Positions 1 to 8,696 are shown, numbered from the stretch's first letter. The stretch is 34,432 nucleotides of DNA from Saprospiraceae bacterium (GCA_020436935.1 JAGQWX010000054.1:1-34432), one strand, 5' to 3'. Notes: generated by a model from the letters alone, not told the origin. Made by a program: numbers and translations.

Positions 1-239
1 TGATGTTCCTCAACAAGGTTTGATAGAAAGTCGATCACATCGTCAATTTCCATATCCTTGGGGTCGATAAAGTCATGAAAACTGAGGAGTTTTGCGACAG
101 ACCTCGTGTAGGCCTTAATGGTTGAGTCCGACAAATTTGAGGCGACCATCCTTTTTTTGAGGCGCGAGAGATTAGTAATGTAAACATTACTTTGTAAATT
201 TGAGGTAGGCTGTAATTCGCCAGAAAGTGACTTATTCAT
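1..239 (-). CDS. Tyrosine recombinase/integrase, N-terminal part (runs off window)
   Basis: An open frame starts with ATG at 237-239 and continues leftward to the window edge without a stop, giving 79 codons plus 2 bases. Residues about 35-75 (around STIKAYTRSVAKLL and the acidic IDDVIDFLSNL segment) look like the SAM-like core-binding domain that precedes the catalytic domain of phage-type integrases. The catalytic R-H-R-Y residues would lie outside the window and cannot be checked. It points away from, and lies directly beside, the broken hydroxylase gene at 318-668, which fits a mobile element whose edge is here. In some IS91-type elements such an integrase accompanies a replicative transposase; that is family knowledge, not seen here. 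The family call is fairly safe, the element type is a guess. Confidence 0.7.
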   Translation of the reverse strand, partial: MNKSLSGELQPTSNLQSNVYITNLSRLKKRMVASNLSDSTIKAYTRSVAKLLSFHDFIDPKDMEIDDVIDFLSNLVEEH

Positions 240-303
240 AACTAAGTTTTTAAAAGTGAAAAAAACTTAAGTTACAATTCTGGTGAGTTATGGCTTTTTA
301 GCT

Positions 304-317
304 ACACCGATAGGTGT
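304..317. repeat. Short hairpin at the presumed mobile-element edge
   Basis: ACACC-gata-GGTGT forms a 5-bp stem with a 4-base loop. It lies directly next to the stop codon that ends the truncated hydroxylase frame and upstream of the integrase start. Terminal hairpins are common at the ends of single-strand-transposing elements, so this may mark the element's end, but no target duplication or second end can be seen. Confidence 0.35.
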
Positions 318-668
318 TTAGTACAACACATTGCTTTTGTGCATTGACCGATGCCAGACATATACTCCAAATTGATAAATGATTAAGGCGATCAATCCTC
401 CCCAGTAGTCACCCAGAAAACTCAGATCAAACACCCTGTACTCTGCCAGGTAGTCGCTCCAGATCAAAGGAAGGTAGGAAGAAACGAAGAAATAAATAAT
501 GAAGGCCGTAATTCCTTTCAACCTCCAGTATTTGATGGTTGGCAATTTTCGTCCCGGAAATAATGCCTCTGCAATCATCAAGGCTACAAAAATAGAAATG
601 ACTATGATTGATGCAGGATCCATCAAAATTTGCCACGGTGTCGGAAGCTGTGTTAGTTTGTCAAACAT
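318..668 (-). pseudogene. Truncated fatty acid hydroxylase / sterol desaturase family gene
   Basis: The frame starts with ATG at 666-668 and gives only 116 residues, whereas the family (di-iron membrane hydroxylases, Pfam FA_hydroxylase) usually runs to about 250-400. Three hydrophobic segments are visible (about residues 20-37, 53-69 and 88-104), followed by the first histidine box WHRSMHK. The characteristic text then stops after HKSNVL and a stop codon follows immediately. The later histidine boxes needed to bind the di-iron centre are absent, so the product should be inactive. The break coincides with the edge of the integrase-bearing segment, so disruption by insertion is the simplest reading. 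The AraC regulator at 794-1663 lies upstream in the same direction and may once have controlled it. Confidence 0.75.
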
Positions 669-793
669 TGTTTTGAGTTTTTATTCTTTGACAAATATGG
701 TTGGATTACAGCCATTTCATTTTGTTCAAACGTTTTAGCTTTTTGTTGTACGGTTCAATTTCACTACACAATCATTTGTGCAAATGACTGTTT

Positions 794-1663
794 TCACTCA
801 AGCTTATACTTTTGTGGAGAGACGCCATATTTCTCTTTGAATATGCGGCTAAAATGAGAAAGATTTTCAAATCCACTATTAAATGCTACTTCGCTGATGC
901 TCCTTTTACCAGATTCGATGATTGATTTGGCCAGTTCCAGTCTCTTTTGTATCAGCCACCTGCCTGGTGTCATTTGGTAGTACTGGTAAAATTCTTTTTT
1001 GAAAAGAGAAACGCTCCTGTTGGCCATTCTTGCAAATTGTTCGACGGTAAGATTAAACATATAGTTCTTCTCCATCACTTGCCAAATTGGAATGTTAGCA
1101 TTGGTCATCAGGCTGTTGGCATAAGCGAGTATTTCACTATTCTCAGGATCAAGGAAGATATTAAATAAGAGTTCTTTGAACTTGAGCTCGAGCAAACCTT
1201 CCGGCGCCGGCAACTTTTGAGCAAAATATGGGAGAATGCTGTAAAAGAATGCCTGAGTAGTTTCATTGGCATGGATCTCCATCAGCATGTCGGAAGTTGG
1301 TTCCGGCAGATGCTTCAAAGGAAGATATTGCCGATATTCCTCAATCACTTCCTTGATGAAATTGTCCTGAAAGTAAAAAGCCAGCACTTTCCACTCCGTG
1401 AGTTCTGGTAATTCTTGTAAATAAGCGGTTTTGCGGGTGAGTATACACGAATGTTTTTTTAGCTCCCATCTTTTTCCACCATGGTGAATGATTCGCCCTC
1501 CTTCCAGAGTAAACATGATCTCGTTGTAATGCGAAAAAAGCTGTAGTTGCTTATCCACCTGGGGGCACATGTAATGCAAAATTAAGGCATCCTTTACTGC
1601 CAATTGTTTGAATGTGATTGGGTCAGCAATCACATCGTCAAAATTATTGTACGCCAGGCTCAT
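794..1663 (-). CDS. AraC family transcriptional regulator
   Basis: A protein of 289 residues with the usual two-part layout. Residues about 20-170 form a cupin-like sensor/dimerisation region of the ExsA/AraC type. Residues about 190-289 carry two helix-turn-helix units, with LTVEQFARMANRSVSLFKKEF as the first and ISEVAFNSGFENLSHFSRIF as the second. The closing GVSPQKYK is the standard end of the AraC/XylS domain. It is a DNA-binding activator acting in the cytoplasm; its ligand is unknown. It sits 125 bp upstream of the truncated hydroxylase in the same direction, so that gene is a plausible former target. The ATG at 1661-1663 is the only good start. Family assignment is secure, target is inference. 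Confidence 0.9.
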   Translation of the reverse strand: MSLAYNNFDDVIADPITFKQLAVKDALILHYMCPQVDKQLQLFSHYNEIMFTLEGGRIIHHGGKRWELKKHSCILTRKTAYLQELPELTEWKVLAFYFQDNFIKEVIEEYRQYLPLKHLPEPTSDMLMEIHANETTQAFFYSILPYFAQKLPAPEGLLELKFKELLFNIFLDPENSEILAYANSLMTNANIPIWQVMEKNYMFNLTVEQFARMANRSVSLFKKEFYQYYQMTPGRWLIQKRLELAKSIIESGKRSISEVAFNSGFENLSHFSRIFKEKYGVSPQKYKLE

Positions 1664-1912
1664 GCTTAATCTTTGTCATTGAAAACAAATCTAAAAATTT
1701 CGTTCTATCATTTCAATACGAATACCACTATGGTTGGAAATATTAGTATCAGATTTCTGCAATAGAAGTTGGTCTTATGAACCCTTGGAATTAATACAAC
1801 AGTTTAGATGATAATTGTAGATAGTCTCCCATCTATCCAATTTTACATTCTTGATATTTTTGAGATGACCTCCTGAATAAGTTTATCTAAATTGTATTAG
1901 ACTACCTCAATC

Positions 1913-2860
1913 TTATTCATTGGAAAGAGGCTTTACCTTGATGCCCTCTTTTCTTAGTAGATTCAATACGCCCATTTCTCCGCCAAGGTGTCCGGCACCT
2001 ACTGCAAAAAAGGTCGGCTTTTTCTTTGATTGTTCCAAAATCTGAGGAATCCACGATTTGTTTCTGTCAGACAACAATAGTGATTCATAACCCTGGAGAT
2101 TGCCTTCTCCTTCACCCAATGCCATCGTTGCCATTTTGGTGATTTGCTGCTTTTTGTACATTTCGGTCATGATTTTCATTTCATCATTCTCCGTGTCCGC
2201 AGATTTCAGAGATTGTACCAGCATCTCTGCCTGTGCCTCGTAAGGGATCTTGTCAAAAACCCCAATCTGAAATTCCACTGTCTCAAGCCCACCTGTTTCC
2301 ATTCCTTTATCTTGGGCAAGTTCATTGAACTCCAATTCATAACTTTTCATTTCACCATTTTGAAATGCATCCGGAGAAAAGTCTCCATAGGTCATGGCAC
2401 TCAAAAACAATGGTTTGATTCTCTCCAACAGCATGATCGGAAGTCCCATTTCAGAAAAATAATCGGCCACCAGCTTATAATCTTCCTTGGATAAAAGTTC
2501 TTTGAGTGTTTTGCCGTCTTTCATAAAAATCTTGTCCATCAATCCCATCATGGCACTCATATCGGTCATCTCATTGACATCTATTTCAAAAAACATGGCT
2601 TTACAGTTCTCGATGGCACTCAACGTACCCTTTGGCAAAAAATAATCATCTGCATCTATCAGGTGTATTGTGCCATAAACATATGACGGGCTTGGCATGC
2701 CTGGACCCGTTATTTCCCATAACAATGCGTCAGCATCTTTTGTATTGCCTGCCATTCCTGTTTTTCGAGCACAGGATGACATCACCAGACTCAGAATTAG
2801 TACCACTAAAAATGAGTGCGAAATATTCAACTTTTGGCCTATAAAATTTTTGCTCATCAT
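1913..2860 (-). CDS. TraB/GumN family lipoprotein
   Basis: A 315-residue protein with an N-terminal hydrophobic signal ending in a lipobox-like LVMSSC, lipidated Cys at about residue 30, so it is probably anchored on the periplasmic side. The family signatures are visible: YVYGTIHLID near residues 60-70 and, near the C-terminus, FFAVGAGHLGGEMGVLNLL. TraB/GumN proteins share a fold related to EreA/PrgY and are often thought to be metal-dependent proteases or hydrolases, but the reaction is not established for bacterial members. Two ATGs stand side by side at the start (2860 and 2857) and cannot be told apart. It is followed by the AraC gene in the same direction but 249 bp away, so it is probably monocistronic. 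Confidence 0.85.
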   Translation of the reverse strand: MMSKNFIGQKLNISHSFLVVLILSLVMSSCARKTGMAGNTKDADALLWEITGPGMPSPSYVYGTIHLIDADDYFLPKGTLSAIENCKAMFFEIDVNEMTDMSAMMGLMDKIFMKDGKTLKELLSKEDYKLVADYFSEMGLPIMLLERIKPLFLSAMTYGDFSPDAFQNGEMKSYELEFNELAQDKGMETGGLETVEFQIGVFDKIPYEAQAEMLVQSLKSADTENDEMKIMTEMYKKQQITKMATMALGEGEGNLQGYESLLLSDRNKSWIPQILEQSKKKPTFFAVGAGHLGGEMGVLNLLRKEGIKVKPLSNE

Positions 2861-2936
2861 TTGTTCTTGTATTTGTTTTCCGGATCAAACCTTCATGTTT
2901 CTAAGATCCTTTTGAAAATTACATATTTTGTTTTAC

Positions 2937-2968
2937 AAAAAACCCTCTGTCGTTACAACGGCAGAGGG
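2937..2968 (-). terminator. Intrinsic terminator after rny
   Basis: On the minus strand CCCTCTG pairs with CAGAGGG, with an inner CGTT/AACG pairing across one mismatch, followed by a run of T. It lies about 30 bp downstream of the rny stop, so it should end the zapB-like/zapA/rny transcript. Confidence 0.85.
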
Positions 2969-2998
2969 CATAAATATTATTTTATTCTCGGACAGTCA

Positions 2999-4645
2999 TT
3001 ATCTCGCGAATGCGACTGATCGCTTTTCTCTGATGACGGTTACCTTTACTTGTCCCGGGTATTGCATTTCATCCTGAATCTTCTGTGAGATCATGAATGC
3101 CAGGTCATCAGCCACCTGATCGGTCACTTTTTCGCTTTCGACTATTACCCTCAGTTCTCTTCCTGCCTGCATAGCAAAAGCTTTCTGGACGCCTTCATAA
3201 GACATGGCCAGTTCTTCGAGTTCTCCAATTCTCTTCAGATAAGATTCGAGGATTTCTCTCCTTGCCCCTGGTCTTGCGCCTGAAATGGCGTCACATGCCT
3301 GAACAATAGGTGAGATGATGTTGTTCATCTCGATTTCATCGTGGTGAGCTCCAATGGCATTGAGTACGACAGGATGTTCATTATACTTCTCACAAATCTG
3401 CATACCAAGCAGTGCGTGAGAGAGTTCTGATTCTTCCTCTGCAACTTTTCCAATATCGTGCAATAGACCAGCACGTTTGGCCATTTTGATTTGTTTTGGA
3501 TTGAGCCCTAACTCTGCTGCCATGGTAGCACATAGATTGGCTGTCTCCATGGAGTGCTTGAGCAAGTTTTGTCCATATGATGATCTGAACCTCATTCTAC
3601 CAATCATTTTGACCAGATATGCATCCAATCCGTGGATATTAAGGTCAATGATGGTTTTTTCACCAATCTCTATGATTTGCTCTTCCAATTGTTTTTTGAC
3701 CTTGGCAACCACCTCTTCGATTTTAGCCGGATGGATCCTTCCGTCTGTCACCAGCCTCTTGAGTGCCAAACGGGCGATCTCTCTTCTGATGGGATCAAAA
3801 CTTGATATCACGATGGATTCCGGAGTGTCATCCACAACAATTTCAGCACCAGTGGCTGCTTCGAGCGCTCGGATGTTTCTGCCTTCTCTACCAATGATCT
3901 GTCCTTTGACATCGTCTGAATCCAGAGTGAACACAGAAACTGTATTCTCAATGGTATATTCTGCAGCCATTCTTTGGATGGTCTGAATGATGATCTTTTT
4001 CGCTTCTTTGTTGGCGTTGAGTTTGGCATTGGACACAGCCTCTTTTTCTATGGCCAGCACTTCCGATTCGCTCTTCGCCCTGATGGCATCCATCAACTGG
4101 TCTTTTGCCTCCTGCTCTGTAAGTCTTGCTACGCTTTCAAGCTCTTTGATTCTGATTTCATTAGCCTGGTCGAGTTCTTCTTTCTTTTTCGCAACAATTT
4201 TGAGTTGAACCTCGAGGTTTTCCTTAATGGTCACCACTTCTGCTTCCTTTTGTTCGAGGGTCTCGATTCTTGTTTCGAGTGCCTTTTCTTTTACTTCGAG
4301 ATCCTTTTCTGCGGCCTTTGCTGCAAGCTCTCTTTCCTTCATTTCCACTTTGTGTTCAGCCTTGTAGTTTTCAAAATCTACCTTCATCTGAACGTACTTC
4401 TCCTTGGCCTCCTGGATCTTTTTCTGCTTGATCTGCTCATTGCTTTGTTCTGCCTGTGCGATCAATTTTTCTGCCTTTGTCTGGGCTTCATCCAGCTTCC
4501 TCTTGGCCACCAATTCAGCTTCCTTTATGGTAAAGTCGGCTTTGTCGTTGGCTTCCTGAATCTTTTTTTGCATCCTGGAATTAAGGAAAAAGTACATCAA
4601 AGCACCTCCTACTACCAGAACACCAATTATTAATCCGTATTCCAT
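2999..4645 (-). CDS. rny: Ribonuclease Y
   Basis: A membrane-anchored endoribonuclease that starts mRNA decay. The 548 residues show the full RNase Y layout: one N-terminal membrane helix (about residues 4-20), a long charged coiled coil to about 200, a KH RNA-binding domain containing [17 protein letters not shown], then an HD phosphohydrolase domain with the metal-binding pair His396-Asp397 in LLHDIGK, and the conserved C-terminal RNase Y region. Length is close to the usual 510-530, the excess being in the coiled coil. It is the last gene of the leftward unit with zapA (69 bp upstream) and the small coiled-coil gene, a neighbourhood often seen in Bacteroidota. The start at 4643-4645 puts the membrane helix right at the N-terminus, as expected. 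Confidence 0.96.
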   Translation of the reverse strand: MEYGLIIGVLVVGGALMYFFLNSRMQKKIQEANDKADFTIKEAELVAKRKLDEAQTKAEKLIAQAEQSNEQIKQKKIQEAKEKYVQMKVDFENYKAEHKVEMKERELAAKAAEKDLEVKEKALETRIETLEQKEAEVVTIKENLEVQLKIVAKKKEELDQANEIRIKELESVARLTEQEAKDQLMDAIRAKSESEVLAIEKEAVSNAKLNANKEAKKIIIQTIQRMAAEYTIENTVSVFTLDSDDVKGQIIGREGRNIRALEAATGAEIVVDDTPESIVISSFDPIRREIARLALKRLVTDGRIHPAKIEEVVAKVKKQLEEQIIEIGEKTIIDLNIHGLDAYLVKMIGRMRFRSSYGQNLLKHSMETANLCATMAAELGLNPKQIKMAKRAGLLHDIGKVAEEESELSHALLGMQICEKYNEHPVVLNAIGAHHDEIEMNNIISPIVQACDAISGARPGARREILESYLKRIGELEELAMSYEGVQKAFAMQAGRELRVIVESEKVTDQVADDLAFMISQKIQDEMQYPGQVKVTVIREKRSVAFAR

Positions 4646-4714
4646 GTACTACTTTTAAATATTTAAAACAATATCAAAAGTCAGAAGAGCAAAATGATAT
4701 GAAAAGAAATGGGA

Positions 4715-4990
4715 TTAGGCCAGTTGCAGCATTTTTTCGAGTAAAACGAGTTTACTTTCTATGCCATCTGAGGAGCCATCCGTGGCTGCCTGTTGTTCCA
4801 ACTGAAGGGTGATCAAAGTCATGGCAAGGCAGTCGATCTTATCAGTGATCTTATAATCGAGTTGTATTCGGTTATAAGTCTCATTGATGAGCTCTTCAGC
4901 TTTTCTCGCCAGTTCAATTTCTCGCTTATCGAGAATCAATGGATACATCCGACCGGCTATAGATATATTTGTTTTTTCTGAATCTGCCAT
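4715..4990 (-). CDS. zapA: Cell division protein ZapA
   Basis: A 91-residue protein matching ZapA in size and layout: an N-terminal beta-rich part with ISIAGRMYPL, then KREIELARKAEELINETYN, and a C-terminal helix. ZapA binds FtsZ filaments and bundles them at the division site. It starts 6 bp after the stop of the small coiled-coil gene and is followed by rny, so the three are probably co-transcribed. The ATG at 4988-4990 is clear. ZapA proteins diverge strongly, so the call rests on the size, the N-terminal motif and the synteny. Confidence 0.85.
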   Translation of the reverse strand: MADSEKTNISIAGRMYPLILDKREIELARKAEELINETYNRIQLDYKITDKIDCLAMTLITLQLEQQAATDGSSDGIESKLVLLEKMLQLA

Positions 4991-4996
4991 GTCGCT

Positions 4997-5254
4997 TTAC
5001 TCCATTGATTTTACGAGGGCGATGCAGGATTTCACTTCATTGATCACCTCATCTACCTCTGATCTAAGTTTTATGTTTCTTTGAATACCTTCAGTTGAGA
5101 TATCTGCCCGCTGACCCAGGTCAGCATTTTCCTTTTTCAAATCATTCAAAGCCTCTCTGAGCTTTAAATTTTCTTCTTTAAGTTGTAAATTTTGCATGAG
5201 CAGCTGTTCTACTGCTTTAACTATACCGTCGAGCCTTGTATCTAGCGTACTCAT
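4997..5254 (-). CDS. Small coiled-coil protein, ZapB-like
   Basis: An 85-residue, almost entirely helical protein (MSTLDTRLDGIVKAVEQLL, then many Leu/Glu/Lys heptads to about residue 55). It has no recognisable catalytic motif. Position directly upstream of zapA suggests a partner in Z-ring assembly, like ZapB in proteobacteria, but sequence alone does not prove that. A start three codons further upstream would be TTG. I prefer the ATG at 5252-5254, because a TAnnTTTG promoter element overlaps that TTG, so the TTG would lie inside the promoter rather than in the transcript. Confidence 0.7.
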   Translation of the reverse strand: MSTLDTRLDGIVKAVEQLLMQNLQLKEENLKLREALNDLKKENADLGQRADISTEGIQRNIKLRSEVDEVINEVKSCIALVKSME

Positions 5255-5260
5255 AAGGGC

Positions 5261-5289
5261 CAAAGATAGAACAAAATATTATATTCCAA
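5261..5289 (-). promoter_or_regulatory. Promoter of the zapB-like/zapA/rny operon
   Basis: On the minus strand TTG (5287-5289) is followed after 18 bp by TATCTTTG (5261-5268), matching the Bacteroidota TTG-N-TAnnTTTG pattern. The -7 element ends only 6 bases before the ATG, so the mRNA would be leaderless or nearly so. Confidence 0.65.
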
Positions 5290-5580
5290 TATATGTGTAT
5301 TTTTTTTAATCCACCGACATTTCTGATCCACCGAAAGCCTTTGAAAATCTCACTTCTCGCGGAATAAGCTTTTATGAAAAGTGTACCTCTTCAGGTAGGG
5401 AAAAACATTTGAATTAAACCAAGTAAGTTACTCTTATGTTAAAAGTGTAATTCTGACATGATATTTGCGTTTATGAATATGTTTAGTCAAAATAAACCAT
5501 CTATTCGTAGATTTGTAAGAGATATTTGTTAGAAAGTATTTTATTTAGAGTCTTTTAATTTTTTCACCTATCAGATAAAT
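5290..5580. other. Divergent intergenic region between the zapB-like gene and prc
   Basis: AT-rich, with no open frame of note and no tRNA or clear RNA fold. On the plus strand TAGATTTG at 5508-5515 is a possible -7 element for prc, about 65 bp ahead of its ATG, but I see no good TTG at the matching upstream distance. The rest is unexplained spacer. Confidence 0.4.
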
Positions 5581-7731
5581 ATGAAGATTATGACATATAG
5601 AAGTTCGATCATCGTTGCTTTGTTATTGGGTTTTCTTGCGCTTAGATCCTTTTCTCCAAAACCTCCTGTTGATGACAAGGAGGGTTTGATTGTTTATGGG
5701 GTGATGTCTTTCCTGAATCAGGTACATTATCAGCCAAAACCTGTTGACAATAATTTTTCCAAGGCTGTTTATGATATGTTTTTGGAGAGGATAGATCCAA
5801 GCAAGCGTTATTTTACAGCTGACGATATCAAGACTTTGTCCTATTATGAAGACCGAATTGACGAAGAAGTACAATCTTCAAAGCTCGAATTTTTTGAAAA
5901 AGCTAACGATCTGATCACAAAGAGATTGGCACAAAGCAGGACCTATTACGATGAGATCATCAAAAAAGATTTCTCTTTTGATAAAAAAGACTTCATTGAG
6001 TTAGATTCAGAAAAAACAGATTGGGCGAAGAACGAAAAAGAACTAAAAGAGAAGTGGGAGAAGTTTCTGAAATATGAAATGCTGACCAGATACGAACGCA
6101 AACTCCACGATCAGAACAAAGCTGATTTCAAAGGTGAAAAAAAGACAGACAAACAACTGATCGCTGAAGCCAAAGAAGATGTTGAAAAAACATTCACAGA
6201 CTGGTTCGGCAGGATGGATAAAATCAGAAGATCTGACAGATTCGAAACTTTCCTCAGTTCAGTTACCAATTACTTTGACCCACATTCTGAATATTTCAAT
6301 CCGAAGGAAAAAGAAGACTTCGATATCAACATGGGTGGTAAACTCCAGGGTATAGGAGCCAGATTGTCACAGGATGGCGATTACGTAAAAGTTGCAGAAA
6401 TTATCGTTGGCGGGCCAGCCTGGAAAGGTAAAAAACTGGGCGTTGACGATCAGATCAGATCGGTAACTCAAAAAGGTGAGCAGCCTTTGGATATCACAGG
6501 AATGCGTCTGGATGATGTTGTACAAAAGATCAGAGGAGAAGCGGGAACAGTGGTCATCCTTGACGTGAAGAAAAAAGACGGAACTTTTGAAAAAATCGAA
6601 ATCACCAGAGAAGAAGTCATCATTGATGAGTCTTTTGCGAAATCAGCCATCATTGACGTGCCCGGTCAGATCAACAAAATAGGATACATTTACCTTCCTA
6701 AATTCTACTCGTCATTTGAAGCTGAAGGAGGTAACAGTTGCGCAGTTGACGTTGCAAAAGAGTTAGAGAAACTCAAAGCAGAAAATGTAAACGGAGTCAT
6801 ACTTGACTTAAGAAATAACTCAGGCGGATCACTCGCGGATGTTGTTGATATGAGCGGACTGTTCATCGAAAAAGGACCAATTGTTCAGGTCAAAAGCCGC
6901 GAAGGATCACCATATGTATATGCTGATAAGGATCCAAGTGTACAGTACGACGGTGCCTTGATTGTCATGGTCAACCATTTCAGTGCTTCAGCATCTGAGA
7001 TTCTGGCAGCAGCAATGCAGGATTATGGCAGAGCTATCATTGTGGGTTCACCTACATTCGGCAAGGGTACCGTTCAAAGATTTTATGATCTGGACAGGGT
7101 GATCAGAGGTAACGAAGATCTTAAGCCCCTGGGCAGCGTAAAAATGACCATGCAAAAATTCTTTAGAATCAACGGTGGTAGTACACAACACAAAGGTGTA
7201 ATTCCTGACATCGAACTTCCTGATACCTATAAGTACATGGAATATGGCGAAAAAGAATACGATTACGCCTTGGATTATACTGAAATCCCCGCTCAGAAAT
7301 ACAGTCAGAACATCGTTTCTATTGAGCATATGGATAAACTCAAGCAATTGAGTCAGGCAAGAGTCAGTGCCAATCCAACTTTTACCTTGATCGAAGAGAA
7401 CGCGTTGAGATACAAGAAAAACAAAGACATCAGCAAGTTGCCGTTGGACCTGAAAGGATATAGTGATTTCATGGATGCACGCGAAAAAGAAGACGATAAA
7501 TTTGACGGCCTTGGCAAAAATGCAATTTCTGATTTTACCATCAAAAATCTAAAATCAGATCTTGAAGGATTGTCAATAGATGAAGGTAAAAAGAGCAGAA
7601 ACGACGAATGGATCAATGGTCTAAAAAAAGATGTTTACCTGTACGAAACCATGCTCATTATGAAAAATATGATCGAACAGGAAAAGTCGTTCGCCGGATA
7701 TGTTGAGAAAATCAGCATCTCTGATAATTAA
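5581..7731 (+). CDS. prc: Tail-specific (C-terminal processing) protease
   Basis: A periplasmic serine protease that degrades or trims proteins from their C-termini. The 716 residues (E. coli Prc has 682) show an N-terminal export signal, an N-terminal helical region, a PDZ domain at about 250-345, the S41 catalytic domain at about 350-550 and a C-terminal DUF3340-like region. In FSASASEI the middle serine, Ser470, is the likely nucleophile. Lys495 in TFGKGTVQ is the likely general base, 25 residues later as in E. coli Prc. The motif LRNNSGG is also present. A second ATG three codons downstream is an alternative start. It stands alone, divergent from the zapB-like/zapA/rny operon and 173 bp upstream of tRNA-Arg. 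Confidence 0.95.
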   Translation: MKIMTYRSSIIVALLLGFLALRSFSPKPPVDDKEGLIVYGVMSFLNQVHYQPKPVDNNFSKAVYDMFLERIDPSKRYFTADDIKTLSYYEDRIDEEVQSSKLEFFEKANDLITKRLAQSRTYYDEIIKKDFSFDKKDFIELDSEKTDWAKNEKELKEKWEKFLKYEMLTRYERKLHDQNKADFKGEKKTDKQLIAEAKEDVEKTFTDWFGRMDKIRRSDRFETFLSSVTNYFDPHSEYFNPKEKEDFDINMGGKLQGIGARLSQDGDYVKVAEIIVGGPAWKGKKLGVDDQIRSVTQKGEQPLDITGMRLDDVVQKIRGEAGTVVILDVKKKDGTFEKIEITREEVIIDESFAKSAIIDVPGQINKIGYIYLPKFYSSFEAEGGNSCAVDVAKELEKLKAENVNGVILDLRNNSGGSLADVVDMSGLFIEKGPIVQVKSREGSPYVYADKDPSVQYDGALIVMVNHFSASASEILAAAMQDYGRAIIVGSPTFGKGTVQRFYDLDRVIRGNEDLKPLGSVKMTMQKFFRINGGSTQHKGVIPDIELPDTYKYMEYGEKEYDYALDYTEIPAQKYSQNIVSIEHMDKLKQLSQARVSANPTFTLIEENALRYKKNKDISKLPLDLKGYSDFMDAREKEDDKFDGLGKNAISDFTIKNLKSDLEGLSIDEGKKSRNDEWINGLKKDVYLYETMLIMKNMIEQEKSFAGYVEKISISDN

Positions 7732-7844
7732 AAATCAGGCAGACCCGGGCAGTCCGGGATAAAAGGACATTCAATCTTGGCTAAGGGGCTGTGAATTAAT
7801 CAATAATAGAAAAAAATATTCTTCATAAAGGAGATTAAATATTT

Positions 7845-7872
7845 TTTGATTTATAAAAAAGAATTATCTTTG
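7845..7872 (+). promoter_or_regulatory. Promoter of tRNA-Arg and probably rpmB-rpmG-bL38
   Basis: TTTG at 7845-7848 and TATCTTTG at 7865-7872 match the Bacteroidota sigma consensus with a 16-bp gap. The -7 element lies 32 bp upstream of the tRNA. No other good promoter is visible before rpmB, so the tRNA and ribosomal protein genes may share this one. Confidence 0.75.
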
Positions 7873-7904
7873 CACTCTCTTTTTAAAAAGGGACCAAAGA
7901 ATAA

Positions 7905-7978
7905 GGCTCCGTAGCTTAATTGGATAGAGTCCCTGACTACGGATCAGGAGGTTGAAGGTTCGAATCCTTCCGGAGTCA
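7905..7978 (+). tRNA. tRNA-Arg (anticodon ACG)
   Basis: A complete cloverleaf. The acceptor stem is GGCTCCG with CGGAGTC (one G-T pair). The D arm starts at 7914. The anticodon stem CCTGA/TCAGG encloses CTACGGA, with the anticodon ACG at 7939-7941. The T arm GAAGG-TTCGAAT-CCTTC spans 7954-7970, and the discriminator is A at 7978. CCA is not encoded. The A34 is expected to be edited to inosine by TadA, so that the tRNA reads CGU, CGC and CGA codons. It lies 37 bp upstream of rpmB on the same strand. Confidence 0.97.
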
Positions 7979-8015
7979 CGAGGTAAATAGAGCTAGATTA
8001 AAAAAATAGAAGAAG

Positions 8016-8276
8016 ATGTCAAAGATTTGTCAACTATCAGGAAAGAGACCAATTGTAGGTAACAGCGTGTCTCACTCCAATGTAAAGACCAAGAGAAGGT
8101 TTATGCCAAACGTTTTCACCAAGCGTTTTTACATCCCTGAAACAAACCAATGGGTGTCATTAAAAGTTTCTGCACATGCATTGAGAACCATCAACAAACT
8201 TGGTTTGTATGCATATTTGACGAAGCTTGAGAAAGATGGAGTTGACACTGGTGTTAAGTTAAACGTTAAGAAATAA
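8016..8276 (+). CDS. rpmB: 50S ribosomal protein L28 (bL28)
   Basis: An 86-residue basic protein starting MSKICQLSGKRPIVGN and containing SHSNVKTKRRFMPNV and VSAHALRTINKLG, the standard bL28 text. It is a structural protein of the large ribosomal subunit. It opens a tight three-gene unit with rpmG (11 bp downstream) and the DUF4295 gene, behind tRNA-Arg. There is no Shine-Dalgarno sequence before the ATG, which is normal in this phylum. Confidence 0.97.
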   Translation: MSKICQLSGKRPIVGNSVSHSNVKTKRRFMPNVFTKRFYIPETNQWVSLKVSAHALRTINKLGLYAYLTKLEKDGVDTGVKLNVKK

Positions 8277-8287
8277 AACCATAGGAG

Positions 8288-8476
8288 ATGGCAAAGAAGT
8301 CAAAAGGCAATAGAATTCAGGTGATTTTGGAATGTACTGAGCACAAAACTACAGGACTTCCGGGTACTTCAAGATATGTAACTCAGAAGAACAGAAAAAA
8401 CACACCTGACAGATTGGAACTTAAGAAGTATAATCCAATCCTTAAGAAGTATACTATTCATAAAGAAATAAAATAA
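8288..8476 (+). CDS. rpmG: 50S ribosomal protein L33 (bL33)
   Basis: A 62-residue protein with the bL33 features: [19 protein letters not shown] at the start, [21 protein letters not shown] in the middle and a short basic tail. Only one cysteine (Cys16) is present, so this is the zinc-free form rather than the C-form with CxxC pairs. Part of the rpmB-rpmG-DUF4295 unit, with 6 bp to the next gene. Confidence 0.97.
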   Translation: MAKKSKGNRIQVILECTEHKTTGLPGTSRYVTQKNRKNTPDRLELKKYNPILKKYTIHKEIK

Positions 8477-8482
8477 TAAGTC

Positions 8483-8659
8483 ATGGCAAAGGTATCTAAA
8501 AACGCGAAAGTTGCTCAAAGGGCCGCTAATGCCGGATCCGGAAGGGACTTTGTAAAAGTGGTAAGGAGTGTTAAAAATCCTACTACAGGTAAGTATTCAT
8601 ACAAAGAAGTGATGATACACAAAGACAAAGTTCAGGAGTTTTTGGCTGGTAATAAGTAG
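8483..8659 (+). CDS. DUF4295 ribosomal protein (bL38)
   Basis: A 58-residue basic protein starting MAKVSKNAKVAQRAAN and ending KDKVQEFLAGNK. Genes of this family (DUF4295) follow rpmG in Bacteroidota. To my knowledge the protein was located in the large subunit of the Flavobacterium johnsoniae ribosome and named bL38. The size, the position 6 bp after rpmG and the text all agree. An intrinsic terminator follows 37 bp after the stop, closing the operon. Confidence 0.85.
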   Translation: MAKVSKNAKVAQRAANAGSGRDFVKVVRSVKNPTTGKYSYKEVMIHKDKVQEFLAGNK

Positions 8660-8696
8660 TTTTGAATCCACTCCGGAGTGACTTTAAAAAATTAGG

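Noticed and set aside
3974-4633. A 219-residue plus-strand hydrophobic protein
   Set aside because: It is the antisense shadow of the RNase Y coiled coil; Lys/Glu-rich codons read backward give Phe/Leu-rich text.
4646-4714. A 6S RNA between zapA and rny
   Set aside because: The gap is 69 bp, too short for 6S RNA, and no long bulged hairpin can be drawn.
7744-7758. A CCCGG-GCAGT-CCGGG hairpin after prc as terminator
   Set aside because: The stem is only 5 bp and is followed by ATAAAAGG instead of a T-run.
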